A DNA stretch of 64,000 nt from Raphanus sativus (taxonomy: Eukaryota > Streptophyta > Magnoliopsida > Brassicales > Brassicaceae), in contig NC_079518.1 of NCBI RefSeq assembly GCF_000801105.2, positions 13,710,106 through 13,774,105 on the forward strand, read 5' to 3'. Position numbers and translations under genes: made by a program. This document shows positions 13,965 to 27,100 of this stretch, in pieces. The stretch's first letter is position 1. Every line of letters starts with the position of its first letter. The notes beneath the pieces are model-generated. The model saw only the letters and a list, made by a program, of their open reading frames with translations, was not told the DNA's origin and ran no database searches.

Positions 13965-14538
13965 AGGGCCGTGGACACAAATACTGTTATTTGTCTTATA
14001 ACCGTTACTTAATCTGTACTCACCTCGTTTTTTTTAAGTACTCTTTATTGTCAAGTCAAGTATCAAGTATCAAGTTGTTGGATTTTGCTACTTGCAAATA
14101 TAAGGCAAATAACAAGTATAAAAAAAATTAACGATTCGCCTTGATATTACTCATTATTTATTTTACGACTGAAAAATGATAACTAAACCATAAAAACCAA
14201 AGTTCTAAACTGATATTTCTATGTTGTAATAAGTAAATAGTATTTTCATATCGAATTATACATATTATATTCTTTTTTATATTAGGTGCAAATATTTTAT
14301 TTAAAATAACTCTCATGTTTTTACCAAATCGAGTAAACAAAAAAAAATTCATAACTTTCTCTGACAAAATATTATCTATCAAGTAATTCTTATAAACTTG
14401 AAAATATAGTCAAATGATTCATAAGTATTTGTAATTAATAAATAGTCGAACAAGGTAAGTAATTTGCAAATAACATATTTTTGGACAAATACTTGAAATA
14501 ACAAGTACTCGTCTTGCGCCCACCTCTAGTGACCACAA
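13965..14538. mobile_element. Possible hAT-type non-autonomous element
   Basis: The left end reads CAGGGCCGTGGACACAAATA and the right end, reversed, AGAGGTGGGCGCAAGACGAG. These are loosely matching termini of the CAG-GG-TGGGC hAT style, and caagtatc / caaataacaagta motifs recur inside. AGTGACC flanks both sides (about 13958 and 14530), fitting an 8-bp duplication with one mismatch. The ends are diverged, so class and limits are tentative. Confidence 0.4.
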
Positions 14539-14627
14539 AAAATGGTCCACTGATCTAGCACTTAAATAATTGATTACGTGACATTCTTCATACCATGTTT
14601 CTTATATTGAAAGTGAAGGGCGATGAT

Positions 14628-17600
14628 TATGTCTCGGAGTTTTTTTTTTTAACACTGATTCATTCAAATAGAAAGAGCTTCCAAGTTCAAAGAGAACAAC
14701 TAGGAGGAGTTCCAAACTGAAAAGAAAAAAACAGAAGGAAAGATACCACTAGGTATTAAAAGCAACAAAACAGACACATAAGTCTGTTAGAGATCGAGGA
14801 TCTTAGAGAGCAGGAAGATCTCAACTGCAGAGGCCAAGAGAGGTAGGGGAAAACAGGGCTAGTTCCCCAAAGATTCTTGGTGGATAGATGCATTGAGCCA
14901 ATGAGGACCCCCCCCCCCCGAGCAACGTATGACTGAAGACGGCGATCATTTATAACACTGTCAGCTATGTCGGAGGCTATTCTGTTTCTGCTACTCCAGA
15001 CGTAACATAATGACCAAGAGTCCAAACGTTGAAGCATTGCAGCAATGGCATCAAGGAGGCTGTAGACCTCCGGGTAGAGTTCAGGGTGCAGAAGCGTTTC
15101 TCTCAGATCAGTGGAGGAAGATTCAAAGAGTACGTTCTTCTGTTTCATGTTGACCATACTTTCAACAGCCCAGAAAAGAGAAAGTAGTTCTGCCCTTCTT
15201 TTTGAGGGGACCTCAGAGTATGCTCTGCGACTGTGATGTAAGCTCTGTCCTTGATGGTTTCTTGTGATCCAGCTAGAGCCACTGAAAGATCCGTTTACCG
15301 TCCAAGCACTGCCGATGTTACATTTCACTTCACCCAACGAGGGTTTGATCCATGAGGTAGTTGGCCTGGCAGGAGGTGCAGGAGCAGAGGGGGCTGATTC
15401 TTCAGGGCCTGTGTTCACAGTAGTCCAAATCTCAGCATCTTCTAACGCTCTCTCTACACTGGTGGCTGCAGAGATTCTGGTTCTTTCAAAAACCAGAGCA
15501 TTACGTGACTTCCACAGGTGCTAGAGAATCCAGGGGAAAGCTCGGAAGCAGCTATTACTAGCAGAAGATTTCTTTGATTCAGCCACTAGATAGTATATGT
15601 TAAGAAAGGTGGAGTTCTGAGAAAATCCTGAACTTGGGGGGTTTATCTCTGCACGTCTCCAGGCTTCAGCCGCTACAGGACAAAGGAACAGAGCATGGCA
15701 AATAGTTTCTGGGGCAAGACCACAAGCTTTGCATGTCGTATTAGCACAGAGACCACGAGATTGGAGCCTCTCTGCCACAGCCAAAGCGCCTGAGAGAGCT
15801 CTCCATAGAAAGTGGTGGATCTTAGGAGCCGTCTTCAGTTTCCAGATACTTCTCCAGAGATGTTGTTCCACTGGAGGAAGTGGAGCACCTTCAGAGATGG
15901 TTGAGAGCATCCTGTATCCACTTTGCGTAGTGTACACGCCAGTCTTTGTAAAACCCCAAATATCTACATCTTGAATGCTTGGAGAAGGTATGATCCTGAG
16001 GATTCGTTCTGCATCTTCATCAGTGAATGTCTCCTTAACTTTCCTCACATCCCATAGGTGTGTGTTAGGTATGAGTAAGTCACTAACATAGAGTGTAAGA
16101 TCAACAATGCTATCCTGTCTGTACATCGGAGGTCTGGCTGTTCCGTCTAGGAGCCAGTTGGACATCCAAACGTTCGAGTTCACACCATCTCCAATCTTTC
16201 TGAGCAGACCTAACTTCAGGGCTTCCCTACCATGTAAGATACTCCTCCACGCAAATGATGGTCTATTACCTACAGAGGCCTCCATGAAGCTACCATTCTT
16301 ATAGTAGCGGCTTTTGAGGACTCTAGCCACAAGCGAATTAGGTTGAGAGAACAGACGCCAGGCTTGCTTACCCAACAAGGCTTGGTTGAATCTCTCAATA
16401 TCATGGAAGCCTAGGCCGCCATCTTCCTTTCTGCGACATACTTTACTGCAAGCAACCCATGGGAGTTTTTTCCTGGAGCCTCCACTGCTCCACCAAAACT
16501 CTCTTATGGCAGAGGTTAGTTTTGCACATAGATCCTTGGGTAGCTTGAACACCGACATAGCATAAATCGGTAGGGCTAATCCAATAGACTTGATTAGTAT
16601 TTCCTTACCCCCTTGTGATAGAGAGCGAGCATACCATCCATGAAGTCTGTGTTGGAGTTTTTCTCTGATGTAGTTTAGGATCTTTTTCTTGGATCCGTTG
16701 AAAACCTCTGGGAGTCCTAAGTAAGTCCCTTCCCCACCTTCCTTATCTATGGCTAGGATTCTTCTGATATCAGCTTTTATACCGTCCTCAACTCTTTCAC
16801 CAAAGATAATAGATGACTTTGCAGGATTTATTTGTTGGCCAGAAGCTTCACCATATATCTTTAAGCAATTAAGAATCTCAGTACTCTCCATCAAGTTAGC
16901 TTTACACATAAGTAAGCTATCATCCGCAAACAATAGGTGATGGACAGACGGGCCTTGTTTGTCCAGCTTGATACCATGTATGCGTTTTCTAGCTTCAGCA
17001 AGGTTGAGGACATTCACAAGTGCTTCAGCACATATGATGAAGAGGAAGGGAGAGAGTGGGTCTCCTTGACGTATGTCGCGCTCAGGTTTAATAAAACCAT
17101 GGGTTCTGCCATTCAGGAGGATCGTATAAGACACAGTCGAGACACATGCCATCACCCAACGAATCCACTCTCTAGCAAATCCCATTTTTTCCATCAATGT
17201 TTCTAAGAAGCACCATTCCACTCTGTCATATGCTTTTGACATATCAGTTTTTATGGCCATGAACTCACCATTAACCGCCTTGTTAGTCCTCAAACCGCGG
17301 ATCATTTCATGTGCTAATATAATGTTATCAGAGATGAGGCGATCTGTGACAAAAGCTCTTTGGGTATCAGAGATGATATCTTCCATGATTGGCTTCAGTC
17401 TCTCTGTTAACAACTTGGAGATGATCTTGAATTGGACTGAGCACAGGCTGATAGGTCGCATCTCTTTCATAGTCTCTGCAGTGGTCACCTTTGGAATTAA
17501 ACACAATTGTGTATGGTTCCATCCAGCAGGTAATACAGCAGATTTAAGGAAGCTACGAACTTCAGCTATCACACTAGGGCCAACAGTATGCCAGTAGTGT

Positions 17601-19355
17601 TTGTAGAAGATCCCTGTGAGTCCATCCTCACCAGGGGCACTGTTACCTTTCACTGCAAACGCTGCCAGTTTGATTTCCTCATCCGTGAACTCCTCGATAA
17701 GAGATTCATTCATGTTTTGGGTCACACGCGATGGGAAATTCTCAAACAGAGTTTCCATGTCAACCGGGTTAGAGCTGAGGAACATATCTCTAAAATACTC
17801 CACAGCTATGTGGCCTTTTGCGCCCTCAGAAAAGAACTATGTTCCATGGTCGTCCCTCAGCATAAGAATATTATTCCTGATTTTTCTGCCCTTGACAATG
17901 TTGTGGAAGTATGAGGTGTTCCTATCTCCTTCACGGAGCCATTGCTCTCGACTTCTTTGTCTCCAATATCTTTCCTCTTCTCTGTAAGCTTCAGCCAGTT
18001 CCATCCTCAGTCTTCGCATTGACCACACACTAGGATGTACCTTTGCGATTTCAACTTCAAGCTCAAACTGGAGGCGCTGGATAACAGTCTTGGAGTTAAA
18101 GAGGTTTGTTTTTTTCCAACGCGCAAGTTCTCGCCTACAGCTTATCAGTCTGTCCATAATAGTAGGACTAATAGCCTCCGTTTTATTATCCCAGCCTCGT
18201 CTGACTGCTTCTTCAAAGCCAGGTTTCCCAACCATTCTTTTATCAAAGAAGAAACGACCTCTTGCATTGTCATCAGGTTCGTAGGTAAAGGAGAGCAGCA
18301 GCGGACGGTGGTCAGATGGCCACATGTCCATGTACTCTACATTAGATCGTGGGAACAGCTGGAACCATTCATCATTCCCGAAGCTCCGATCAAGGCGACA
18401 CTGGATCCAAACATTGTCTCTCCACCCAGTCCAAGACAGCACGTTACCAGTAGATCGAACTACTTTGATCTTACAGTTCTCCACTAGGTTCCTGAAGTCC
18501 CAGAAAGTGGACTCATCTCGCAGAGCTCCACCCAGCTTCTCTGTATTATCTAACAGCTCGTTAAAATCTCCTATAAGGAGCCAAGCACTATCTCTGTTCA
18601 GGCCAATGTCAGTCAGCCTTTCCCATACTGCTCGTCTCCTTTCTCTAAACAGGGTCCCCATAGATGCATGACAAGTAGAATCTAATAGATCCCATCTCAA
18701 CACAAAGGTCAATGATTCTTTTATCTGAACACAGAATCTTAACCTTAAAACAACTCTTCCAAAAAACCGCCAAGCCTCTACTTAACCCAAGAGGCTCAAC
18801 AGTAAGCATATTATCGTAACCCAACTGCTTTTTCAAACCATCCATGTAACCATTCTTTTGTTTCGTCTCCATAAGAAATAAAAAATCTGGAAAATGTTGT
18901 TTACGCATTTCCAGTAAACGACGAACTGTCTCGGTGCCTCCTGCTCCTCGACAGTTCCAGCTCAGTACGCTCAGCGGCTTCAGATCGGAAGCCACCGTAG
19001 AGTTGAGTGTTTTTGTTGACTTGTTTGGTACTGAAGACGAGGGGATGTCTGCTTTCCGTTTTCCAGCTAAGTCAGGATGGATCGGTGCAGAGCTTTCTTC
19101 TATCTGAACTGAGGGAGCTCTTGAGTTAGCTCTGGTCCTTCTAATCCACGCAGGAGGGCGGTTCCTGTTTCTCTTCTTAGAACCCATAATGCCGGTACTA
19201 ACCGAAGGGGAGGATTTTCCCAAACTGAAAACCTTTGCATCTTGAGTCTTGAAGTTGGAGGAAATATCTTGGGCAGTTGAGCTCTCTGATTCATAATCAT
19301 CGATCTCTCTAGGATCAGGGAGAGACTTGGCAGGCAGCTTCCCTATGTCTCGGAG
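14628..19355 (-). mobile_element. L1-type LINE, 5'-truncated, with 12-bp target-site duplication
   Basis: The 12 bases tatgtctcggag flank the element exactly (14628-14639 and 19344-19355). The element (14640-19343) lies on the minus strand and ends in a poly(A) tail, seen as a T run at 14640-14650. Its order is linker, EEP endonuclease, reverse transcriptase, zf-RVT and RNase H, as in plant Ta11/L1 LINEs. The 5' end is cut within the coding region, before the endonuclease, as expected from incomplete target-primed reverse transcription. A C10 run lies near 14911. Confidence 0.92.
14756..19343 (-). pseudogene. LINE ORF2: endonuclease, reverse transcriptase and RNase H, broken
   Basis: The protein would nick target DNA and copy LINE RNA. 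The endonuclease core reads LSVLSWNCRGAGG and METKQ, then, after a frameshift, LLIGDFNE and WPSDHRPLLLS. The reverse transcriptase shows DMSKAYDRVEW, RQGDPLSPFLF and the catalytic FADD in HLLFADDSLL. Downstream are the zf-RVT region (FLWRALSGALAVAERL...C-x2-C) and an RNase H domain starting CNIGSAW. Three lesions kill it: a frameshift near 18645-18655 between the IYGDPV segment and the following ERRRAVWERL segment, a TAG at 17837-17839, and a TAG at 15521-15523, where the sequence WIL-stop-HLWKSRN shows a tryptophan codon turned to stop. The frame is otherwise open for over 4 kb, so the copy is not very old. Confidence 0.9.
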
Positions 19356-19364
19356 GTTACATCC

Positions 19365-20030
19365 GGTGGAATCGTACACCAATCGCCATATTAACTGTCA
19401 TGTTATCTAATTTTGATGATGTAAATACTATATCAGATAATTTAATTGATGAAAATGTCACGTGTACATTTTTAACAAAAAAATAAAGTACTGGTTTTAT
19501 AAAAATAATTATTTAAAAAATGTAAAATTTTGTTATTTAGTAAAATTAACAACAGTTAATTAAATAACTAAATTTTAATTTTATATAAAAGATATATTCG
19601 TAAATATTTTGATCCTATCACAATAGCATTTTTATAAGAATTATATACGATATGTGTAGTAATTATTCAAATTTAATGCTAATATTCGTTAAATGTAAAT
19701 AACTTAGTTGTGATTAGTTGAAAGTAACAACGCTAGCATCGAATTTGTTACATTATAACACATATATAACTTTTATAGAGACGTTGTAATATGATCAAAA
19801 CATTTACGAATATATCTCTTATATAAGATTAAAATTTAATTATTTAATTAATTTCTATTAATTTTAATTTTACATTTCTTTAAAGAATTATTTTATAAAC
19901 AAATATTTTGGTTTTCTCAAAAAGAATTGTACGTATGACATATTCATTAGCAAAATTAACTGACATATCATTAACGTCATCAAAATTAAATGATATGATA
20001 GTTAATGTGGCGACTAGTGTATGATTTTGC
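19365..20030. repeat. Long inverted repeat (foldback MITE-like element)
   Basis: The left arm starts ATCGTACACCAATCGCC (about 19371) and the right arm ends with the reverse complement of ATCATACACTAGTCGCC (about 20025). The arms stay alignable for about 280 bp, sharing attaactrtcat, ttaattttgatga, aaaatgtaaaatt, aattaaataa and agatatattcgtaaat, and meet near 19700. The interior is non-coding. The left end abuts the LINE target-site duplication, so the LINE may have landed at its edge. A TA on each side is compatible with a target duplication, but this is weak. Confidence 0.65.
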
Positions 20031-20209
20031 CAAAAGATAAACACTAGAATGTTATTTAAAATTTTCGAAAAATACGGATATGTTTTGGCACAGTCATATA
20101 AGTCTGATTGAATTAAATATATTGTGATATGTTGGGTGTAAAATAGAAGAATTGACAATATTTATGTTGAAATGTTTCCAGTAAAGTTTCACTACTTGGA
20201 TTATTGTTA

Positions 20210-20962
20210 CTAGGTGTTTTCATGCATCATGTGCATTGATAAATTTCAAAAAGTTAAATTATATTTAAAAATTCAATTTATTAATATTATATATTTTATT
20301 ATTTTGACTAATAACTAATACAAATATCATTTAATTAAGCATAAAATTAAGAGAAAAATAGTTTTGTTTATTTTAAACTATATTTAAGAATATATATATG
20401 TATATATTAATATTAGAATATTAGATAAACAATTTATCTATTTCTTTTGGTTAAATGTATTAAATCACTTGTACAAAATTATTTAAAATCATATAAAAAA
20501 TTGTATATTTATCAAAAATTAAAACTAAACAATATTTATAAAATTTGTATATATCTAAAAGAAACTAATGATATGACGACTAAAATTTTATAATTTTTTA
20601 AAATGCAGATAATTTTCAAAATTTTTGATAATAAAAATTTTATAATTATAAAAGTAAAATTAAATAATATTTCAAAATTCAAAATGTCATATTTGAATAT
20701 ATTTATTTTAGTGATATTTATGAATTATTACCATATTCTAAAAAGTTTGCCAAAAATATAAATTAATATTAAATGTAATATATAAGTTATTACCATATTC
20801 TAAAAAAAATTCGAGAAATATATATCAGCATTTAATCTAATTGTCCATGTCATATTTAACTATATGTCATGTCATCAATTTTAATAGCCATGTCACATTT
20901 TTTTTGTAAAAATTTGTAGAAATGATATGTGGCAAATCACTTTGCAAATAATGTTTAGGGGA
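20210..20962 (-). mobile_element. Helitron, complete, non-autonomous
   Basis: The minus-strand 5' end TCCCCTAAACATTATTTG at 20962 follows host A. The 3' end has a TGCAC/GTGCA-type hairpin (about 20222-20236) and AACACCTAG, finishing at 20210 with host T next. The 753-bp body is clearly related to 4169-4902: it shares aaagaaactaatgat, gagttattaccatattc-like and atgtggcaaatcac blocks. No coding region was found. Confidence 0.78.
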
Positions 20963-21028
20963 TTATTAATAATATGTTGAGAAATAGATTGGAACAATTG
21001 TTTACTTTCATAAGAATAATATTTAAGA

Positions 21029-21457
21029 CCAAGGTTCTAAAAATCGGTTTAGGCGGCGCCTAGACCCCCCCAGGCGGAAACTCGGTCCTATCCAAAACAA
21101 TTTTCTTAAAATCTGATTTATACCGATTTATACGATTTAAATTGATTTAAATTGTTCTAAATTGGTTAAACGGTTTAAATCGATCTAAATTTATTTAAAT
21201 AAGTTAAATTAGTCGATAATATTATTACAAATCTACAAGTTTCTTATGCTTTGTATATCTAATTTTGACAATTCATCACAATAATTTTATAATTAAATTA
21301 AAAAAAAAATAAAATAAACCATATAAATGTATAAAATATATAAGATAAATCAATAACATACTAACGTCTAGACCTCGCCTAGGTCCCGAATAATCCGCCT
21401 AGTCACTAATTCTCTATAAAGCGCTTAGTTACCGTCTAGCGATTTTTAAAACATTGG
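21029..21457. mobile_element. Small TIR element (CCAAGGTTCTAAAAATCG type)
   Basis: The left end is CCAAGGTTCTAAAAATCG and the right end, reversed, is CCAATGTTTTAAAAATCG: 18-bp inverted repeats with two differences. Just inside are further inverted ggcgcctagac / gtctagacctcgcctagg motifs. Flanks atttaaga and tttagac suggest an 8-bp duplication with an indel. The interior is AT-rich and non-coding. Superfamily is uncertain, with hAT or Mutator most likely. Confidence 0.6.
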
Positions 21458-22397
21458 TTTAGACTTTTTTTTTTGTAACGGTAACATTGGTTTAGACTAT
21501 ATACATATATACCAGTGATATTTCCCAATCTAGATAGATACACATATACGTAAATATCTTGTATAATAATTATGCAACTAGGGTGAGACCCGCGCCCTGC
21601 GCGGGGTGAGTTTAGCCCTTTAAAAAGAAATTAAAGTTTGAGGTTTTATGTTCCAACATTATGTATTTCATAAAATTAAAAGAATTCAGGAGCTGAAGTA
21701 TTAAAGTCTAAAAAATGTAATATAAACGGGCAGTACATAAGATATTGATTTTTTTTTGAGAAATATTAAATGTTATTTTCCTACTCTGAATATATTATAG
21801 GGAATTATCTAGAATCTAGAAATACAGATTTTTAGAAAATGCGCAGGTCTCTATATACATGATATATTGGGCTTTATTGCCATTATTATCATTCTTGTAT
21901 ATATTGGTTTATATTTAGAAGAATTTGGTTTATATAATAATTATGTTTTGTTGTGACTTAATTCACAATTGTCTAAAATTATGAATAAATATTTTTTTCA
22001 GTGTAAAAAAAATCATGTTACACTTAATTGGATAATAGCCTCTAATATAGCACGGTATACTTCCACTGTTTTTATGTTTAATATTATACTTGTTCGGTCA
22101 ATTATAAATGTTATTGAAATATATATATATATATAATTTCAGATTTATTTGATTTAAAAAGTAATTATGGGGAAAAACCAAGTTATAAATAAAAGTTTAA
22201 AATTAAAAGAAGTTGGAGAAGTTTGTGTGAGTACCCATTGCAAGAGAGTATAGCTAAAATGACCGTTTACGTTTGCTATGAGCATCTTTGGAAGGAGAAA
22301 GTCTATTTAAATCCCATAATAAAGAATATTTCATTGATATGGTCGACACAATTAACGACATTGCATGGCATGTGATTTGAATACACGATATATAGTT

Positions 22398-22715
22398 ATC
22401 ATTATTTAGCTCTTGTAATCAATCAATATTGATTATGTAATAGATACCCAGACATTAATATACAATAGGTAATATATTGATGTCATCGATTAGAATCAAT
22501 CAATATATATATAGTTCCCTAATTACCATAGATTCTATTGTAAAAATCGGGACATAAATAATATCCAAAATAGGAATGTCGTGTGTTTTTAAAAATATCA
22601 TTATTTAGCTCTGGTAATCAATACTGATTATGTAGTAGTTATTAAGTACATTAATATTTAATCGGTAATATATTCTCATCCATCGATTAGAATCAATCAA
22701 TATACAGAGTTTATC
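22398..22715. repeat. Two-copy direct repeat, 199-bp period
   Basis: The block atcattatttagctct...gtaatcaat...gattatgta...gtaatatatt...catcgattagaatcaatc is present at 22398 and again at 22597, with moderate divergence. It is an internal duplication within the Helitron. Confidence 0.7.
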
Positions 22716-22791
22716 ATCTAGAACAACCATGAATCTTATCACCCTAAAAAAAACAATTGTAACAAACAAAAGTTAGTATAAAAGAAACGTT

Positions 22792-22980
22792 TTATAACAA
22801 ACGGATAACACTTGCAAAAAAAAAATCGAGGACGAAGATTACATTTGAATCGACCAAAACCATTTCAATACTTTCTCCACCAACCACCGAGTATTGCTTA
22901 CAAAGTCGGATGATCTTAACCCTGATCTTCCACATGTTTTTCTTAGGCTTTAGATCGGCGATCATGTCAAAACCTACCAT
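22792..22980 (-). pseudogene. RPA1/DUF223-like OB-fold fragment
   Basis: The frame from 22980 reads MVGFDMIADLKPKK, then KIRVKIIRL, GGESIEMVLVDSN. This pattern, a D(L)KP start, a K-x-R-V-K strand and a G-E-x-IEMV-x-VD strand, is the first OB fold of plant replication protein A large subunit-like (DUF223) proteins carried by Helitrons. After DSN a gtaatc donor is possible. The remaining OB folds and zinc ribbon are not recognisable, so this is a remnant. Host RPA copies would be much longer. Confidence 0.6.
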
Positions 22981-24193
22981 AGTAAAATCTGATAAACTTT
23001 TGCTTGTTACTTGACAAATAATATTATTGAAACTTAGATTGGTGTGGTATAAAACGAAGAAGTAAACTTGATTATATAGTGAATAGAACATTCATTTAGT
23101 AGTTAATGCGTATTGAACACATATAGCAAGTAAATATTAGATTTTCAAAACAGAATATGTCAAATCGATATTTGGACAACTATATGAAAGTGTGATATTT
23201 GTATATATATATGTGTTATTTAGATTTGAAATCGATATTTGGACAACTGGAATTCTCAATCACTGATCTTATAACAAAATATAAAGAAAGTGTAAATAAT
23301 GCAGTAAATTTCGATTGCAAATCATGGAGAAACGAATCTTGTTACTTCCTAATTCACTCACTATTTAAAATTTGACTTGGTTTAGTTTCCATATGCAAAA
23401 CCAATTTGGAAAATCTTCGTAAATTGTATTTCAAAAAATGGAAGGTGGAAAGGAAGAAAATAATCAGCATTGATGACGAATTAAAACAATCATAAGTCAC
23501 TCGCCATTTAATATGAGTCATAAACGGCTACTTCCATATGGCTCATAATTCGATTTCAATTGCCAAAAAAATAAGTTCTTTCCACTATCTATTTAATATG
23601 AGTCTTAATTAGGTTTCCATATTCAAAACAAAATTATACAATCTTATTAAATATCATTTCAAATTATAGAAGGTGGGAAGGAAAGAAAAAATCTCGTCGA
23701 CCATACATTCAAATCACGTAATTGACGACTTTCCTTTTGTACAAATGCGGACATGAAACTATGTATCATTTTCATACGAATATGCATGTCTGTCCAATGG
23801 CAATATCCGTAATATCCTAAGGTGAGTAAGCCTTCTTTGATAAAGGGTCTGAGAAGGAACCTCGTGCCGACACGTCATCAAAATGGCAAACTCGAAAATA
23901 TAGTACTCTTTAAAGGTTATTCTCTTTTTTTGCTTCCATTTTAATACTAAGGGGATATAATAATATCTATAACATTATATATGCTTAGTAGTTGACAGCA
24001 CCACTGGATTCTTGTGAGTCGTTTCAGCTTTTTTTTTGGCGCCTTTAGAATATTTTTCTTTTAAATCGTGCGTGACTTATCCGACCCATGTTTACTTTGA
24101 CACAGATTCTTCTTTTTATTATATTTTCTTCTACTGAACAAAAGAAATCAAATAGAGGCATCAGTAGACTACTCCGACTCAGTGGTTCCGATC

Positions 24194-27100
24194 ATGGCCG
24201 ACGAGGCAAGAGAAACCCTTCTGGAGGAGAAAGAAGACAATAACTGCCCACGCTGTAACATCGATCGACTCAAGCAAGAACAGCGAGGCATCCCTTACAT
24301 CCACCTCTCCTTCATCTGGCTCGTCTCTCTCTGCACCGGTTCAATATTCTCATCCTTTTGCTTTCTCTATGTTTCCACAAACTTGTGTGTCTCTCTAATA
24401 CGGATGGATGATGCTCAAAACCTTTTGGTGTATTTCAGCTCTCCCAATATCTTCGCTGTTTCCATATCTCTATTTCATGATCAGAGACTTCCATGTAGCT
24501 AAAAAAGAAGAGGATATTGGTTTCTATGCTGGTTTTGTTGGTAATATCCTAGGCAGTTTTTTATTTTATTTTTATTGCTACAATATATAAAAATCTTGAA
24601 AGATTCGTTGGTGTTATTTCTTTCTTTTTTCTTAGCATCATCATTCATGATCGGAAGAGCTCTGACGTCTATTCTCTGGGGGAAACTAGCTGATCGATAT
24701 GGTCGCAAACCTATCATCCTCATTGGGACTTTCTCAGTGTTAGCTTTAACAATTCCTCAATATTTAAGAAGATAATTTCCTTTTCTTGCAGATTTTTTTT
24801 TATATCCCAGACGCTCTTTTCAGGATCATATTCAATACCCTCTTTGGTCTAAGCACAAGCTTCTGGTTTGCTATTTTAGTTAGATTTCTTCTCGGCTGCG
24901 TCAATTGTCTACTCGGAGTAATAAGAGTAAATGTCTTAGTCTAATCTGTGAAGAAATATCTACTTTCTTCTCTCTTGAGGTTGCACTTTCTAAAGGTGTT
25001 TTCTTTGCTGTTTCAGGCATATGCTTCAGAAGTCGTTAGTGAAGAATATCACGCTCTTAGTCTTTCTGTTGTGAGCCTTTTGTTTATCTTGTTTTATTCT
25101 TTTATTGGCCATGTTTACTTCATCTAGTTTATTAGTGGAAAAAAAAAATTCAGGTAAGTACATCGAGAGGTATAGGACTAATAATAGGCCCTGCTATTGG
25201 AGGCTATCTTGCTCAGGTTCACTTCACTCTAAACTCTGCTTATACAAATTTCACCTTTCTTACATTTTCATGCTTGGTTTCTGTTTCATGCTTCCTTAGC
25301 CTGCAGAGAAGTATCCTAGTTTATTTTCACAGGATTCAGTGTTTGGAAGGTATTATATTTACTATACATTCCAAAATGCAGTTTCAAATGCTCGCAAAAC
25401 AGTTTCCTCAATAGGTGCTTTTTGTGTTGTGCATTACAGCTTTCCATATTTTCTGCCGAGCTTAGTTATATCAGTCTATGCTACTGGGGCTCTCATCGCA
25501 TGCTGGTGGCTGCCTGTAAGTATTGACTTAGCTTGAACAAAATTCTTATGTCATTCTTCATGGACAAAATTAAGTATAGGGTATGACTTTGAGTATATAA
25601 TTGTATGAAGGTAAACCTGGAAATGTTAACTCATGGTATAAGTTACAGGAAACACTTCATACGCGTTGCAGAATTGCACACAGGAGGCTTAATCCAAATG
25701 AACCAAACGATGATGGAAGTACAGATAAAGGACTCGGTGACCAGAATATACAAAGTAAGCCCAGTCTCCTGAGGAATCGTCCATTGATGGCTATCATCAT
25801 TGTGTATTGTGTTTTTTCCCTCCAAGAGATAGCTTATTCAGAGGTAAGACAGATACACTCCACTTCTCTATCGAAGTTATTTAATTAATTTTTAGAGGAT
25901 ATTGAGTTCTTTCAAATATTCCTCAGCAGCTTTAACATTTTATCATTTGTTCGGAAAAACTTTGCAAGATATTTTCACTCTGGGCTGTCAGCGACACAAG
26001 CTATGGAGGATTGGGCTTCTCGTCTCAAGATGTTGGCCAAGTTTTAGCTATATCAGGTGCATGTTGTATATAGCTTAATTACATCGTCTGGTGTAGTGGT
26101 TCCTACAAAAAAAAAGTTGATGCTTATTTATATATTTCTTCGTTATTTGTTTAATGTTTTCGTTATCTAGTTCTTGGATTCTTTTGATTTGGTTTGTTTC
26201 CCCCTTGGATGTTCCTCGTGATTTGAGTTACCATGTTTTCAGGAGTTGGGCTTCTGTTGTTTCAACTTATGGTATACCCCTCGATGGAGAGGACTCTGGG
26301 ACTCCTTGTGGTTATCCGTCTTTCCGCGGTAAATCTGGCCTCAGTTTTGCTACGTATTCTTTTCTTTTCCTTTTTTTATAGTAACAATGGGTTGTCTACA
26401 ATAGATTTTTAAATCCCTTACAATTTTTTTGTTGTTGTTCAGGTGTTGCTAATACCGCTGCTTTCTTGTTACCCCTCTATAGCTTCGCTTTCAGGGTTAA
26501 CCCTCCATTTGGTGATAAATTGTGCATCTATCCTGAAAAACGCCTTGTCTGTGAGTACTTTGCGATTGTCCCGATGCTTTTTGTATATAATATCTTATTA
26601 ATTAACAACAAGAAAGATTGTAGATATGTTTGCGTTTTTTTTTGTTGCAGATCTCTCTTGTTACAGGACTGTTTATCTTACTCAACAAGGCGGTGGTATG
26701 GTTCTTGGGCCAGTGTACCACATAACCTTTTCTTTATTGTCTTAGTTATGGCTGTCTTCAATAACAGTACTAGCTTCTTCTGCCCTGGTCTAATGCTCTC
26801 TTTTCTTCGGCTTGGTACTGCAGCCACAGAGTCAAAGAGGTGCTGCTAATGGAATTTCTATGACCGCAATGTCTATTTTCAAATCATTTGGCCCAGCCGG
26901 TGGAGGAATCTTGTAAGCAATTCAGTTGAACTGTACCATCAACAATATTTAACTATAGGCTGTAGCGGGAAAATTCAACTCACATGCATGCAAATTTTTA
27001 CCTTCAGTTAGTCTAGCAAGTATAAGAAATATATAGGAGCTTGTCATTTGTTCTGGTTGGATTGTTTTTCCCTGTTGCTGCTAATTGCCTTTCACTGCGT

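Larger units (their letters stand above)
21578..23955 (-). mobile_element. Helitron with a decayed RPA-like gene
   Basis: The 3' end on the left is a strong GC hairpin, CCCGCGC-CCT-GCGCGGG (21589-21605), then CTCACCCTAG finishing at 21578 with host T on the minus strand. The proposed 5' end is TCCCCTTAGTATTAAAA at 23955, after host A. This 2.4-kb interval contains an RPA/DUF223-like coding remnant on the same strand (22792-22980), the accessory gene typical of plant Helitrons; no Rep-helicase was found. A diverged 199-bp tandem repeat (22398-22715) and a (TA)n run (about 22115-22134) lie inside. The 5' end lies only 239 bp from the next start codon. Confidence 0.7.

Noticed and set aside
14911..14920. 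C10 run read as a frameshift site in the LINE
   Set aside because: The RNase H frame continues through it without a break, so it is only a homopolymer of uncertain length.
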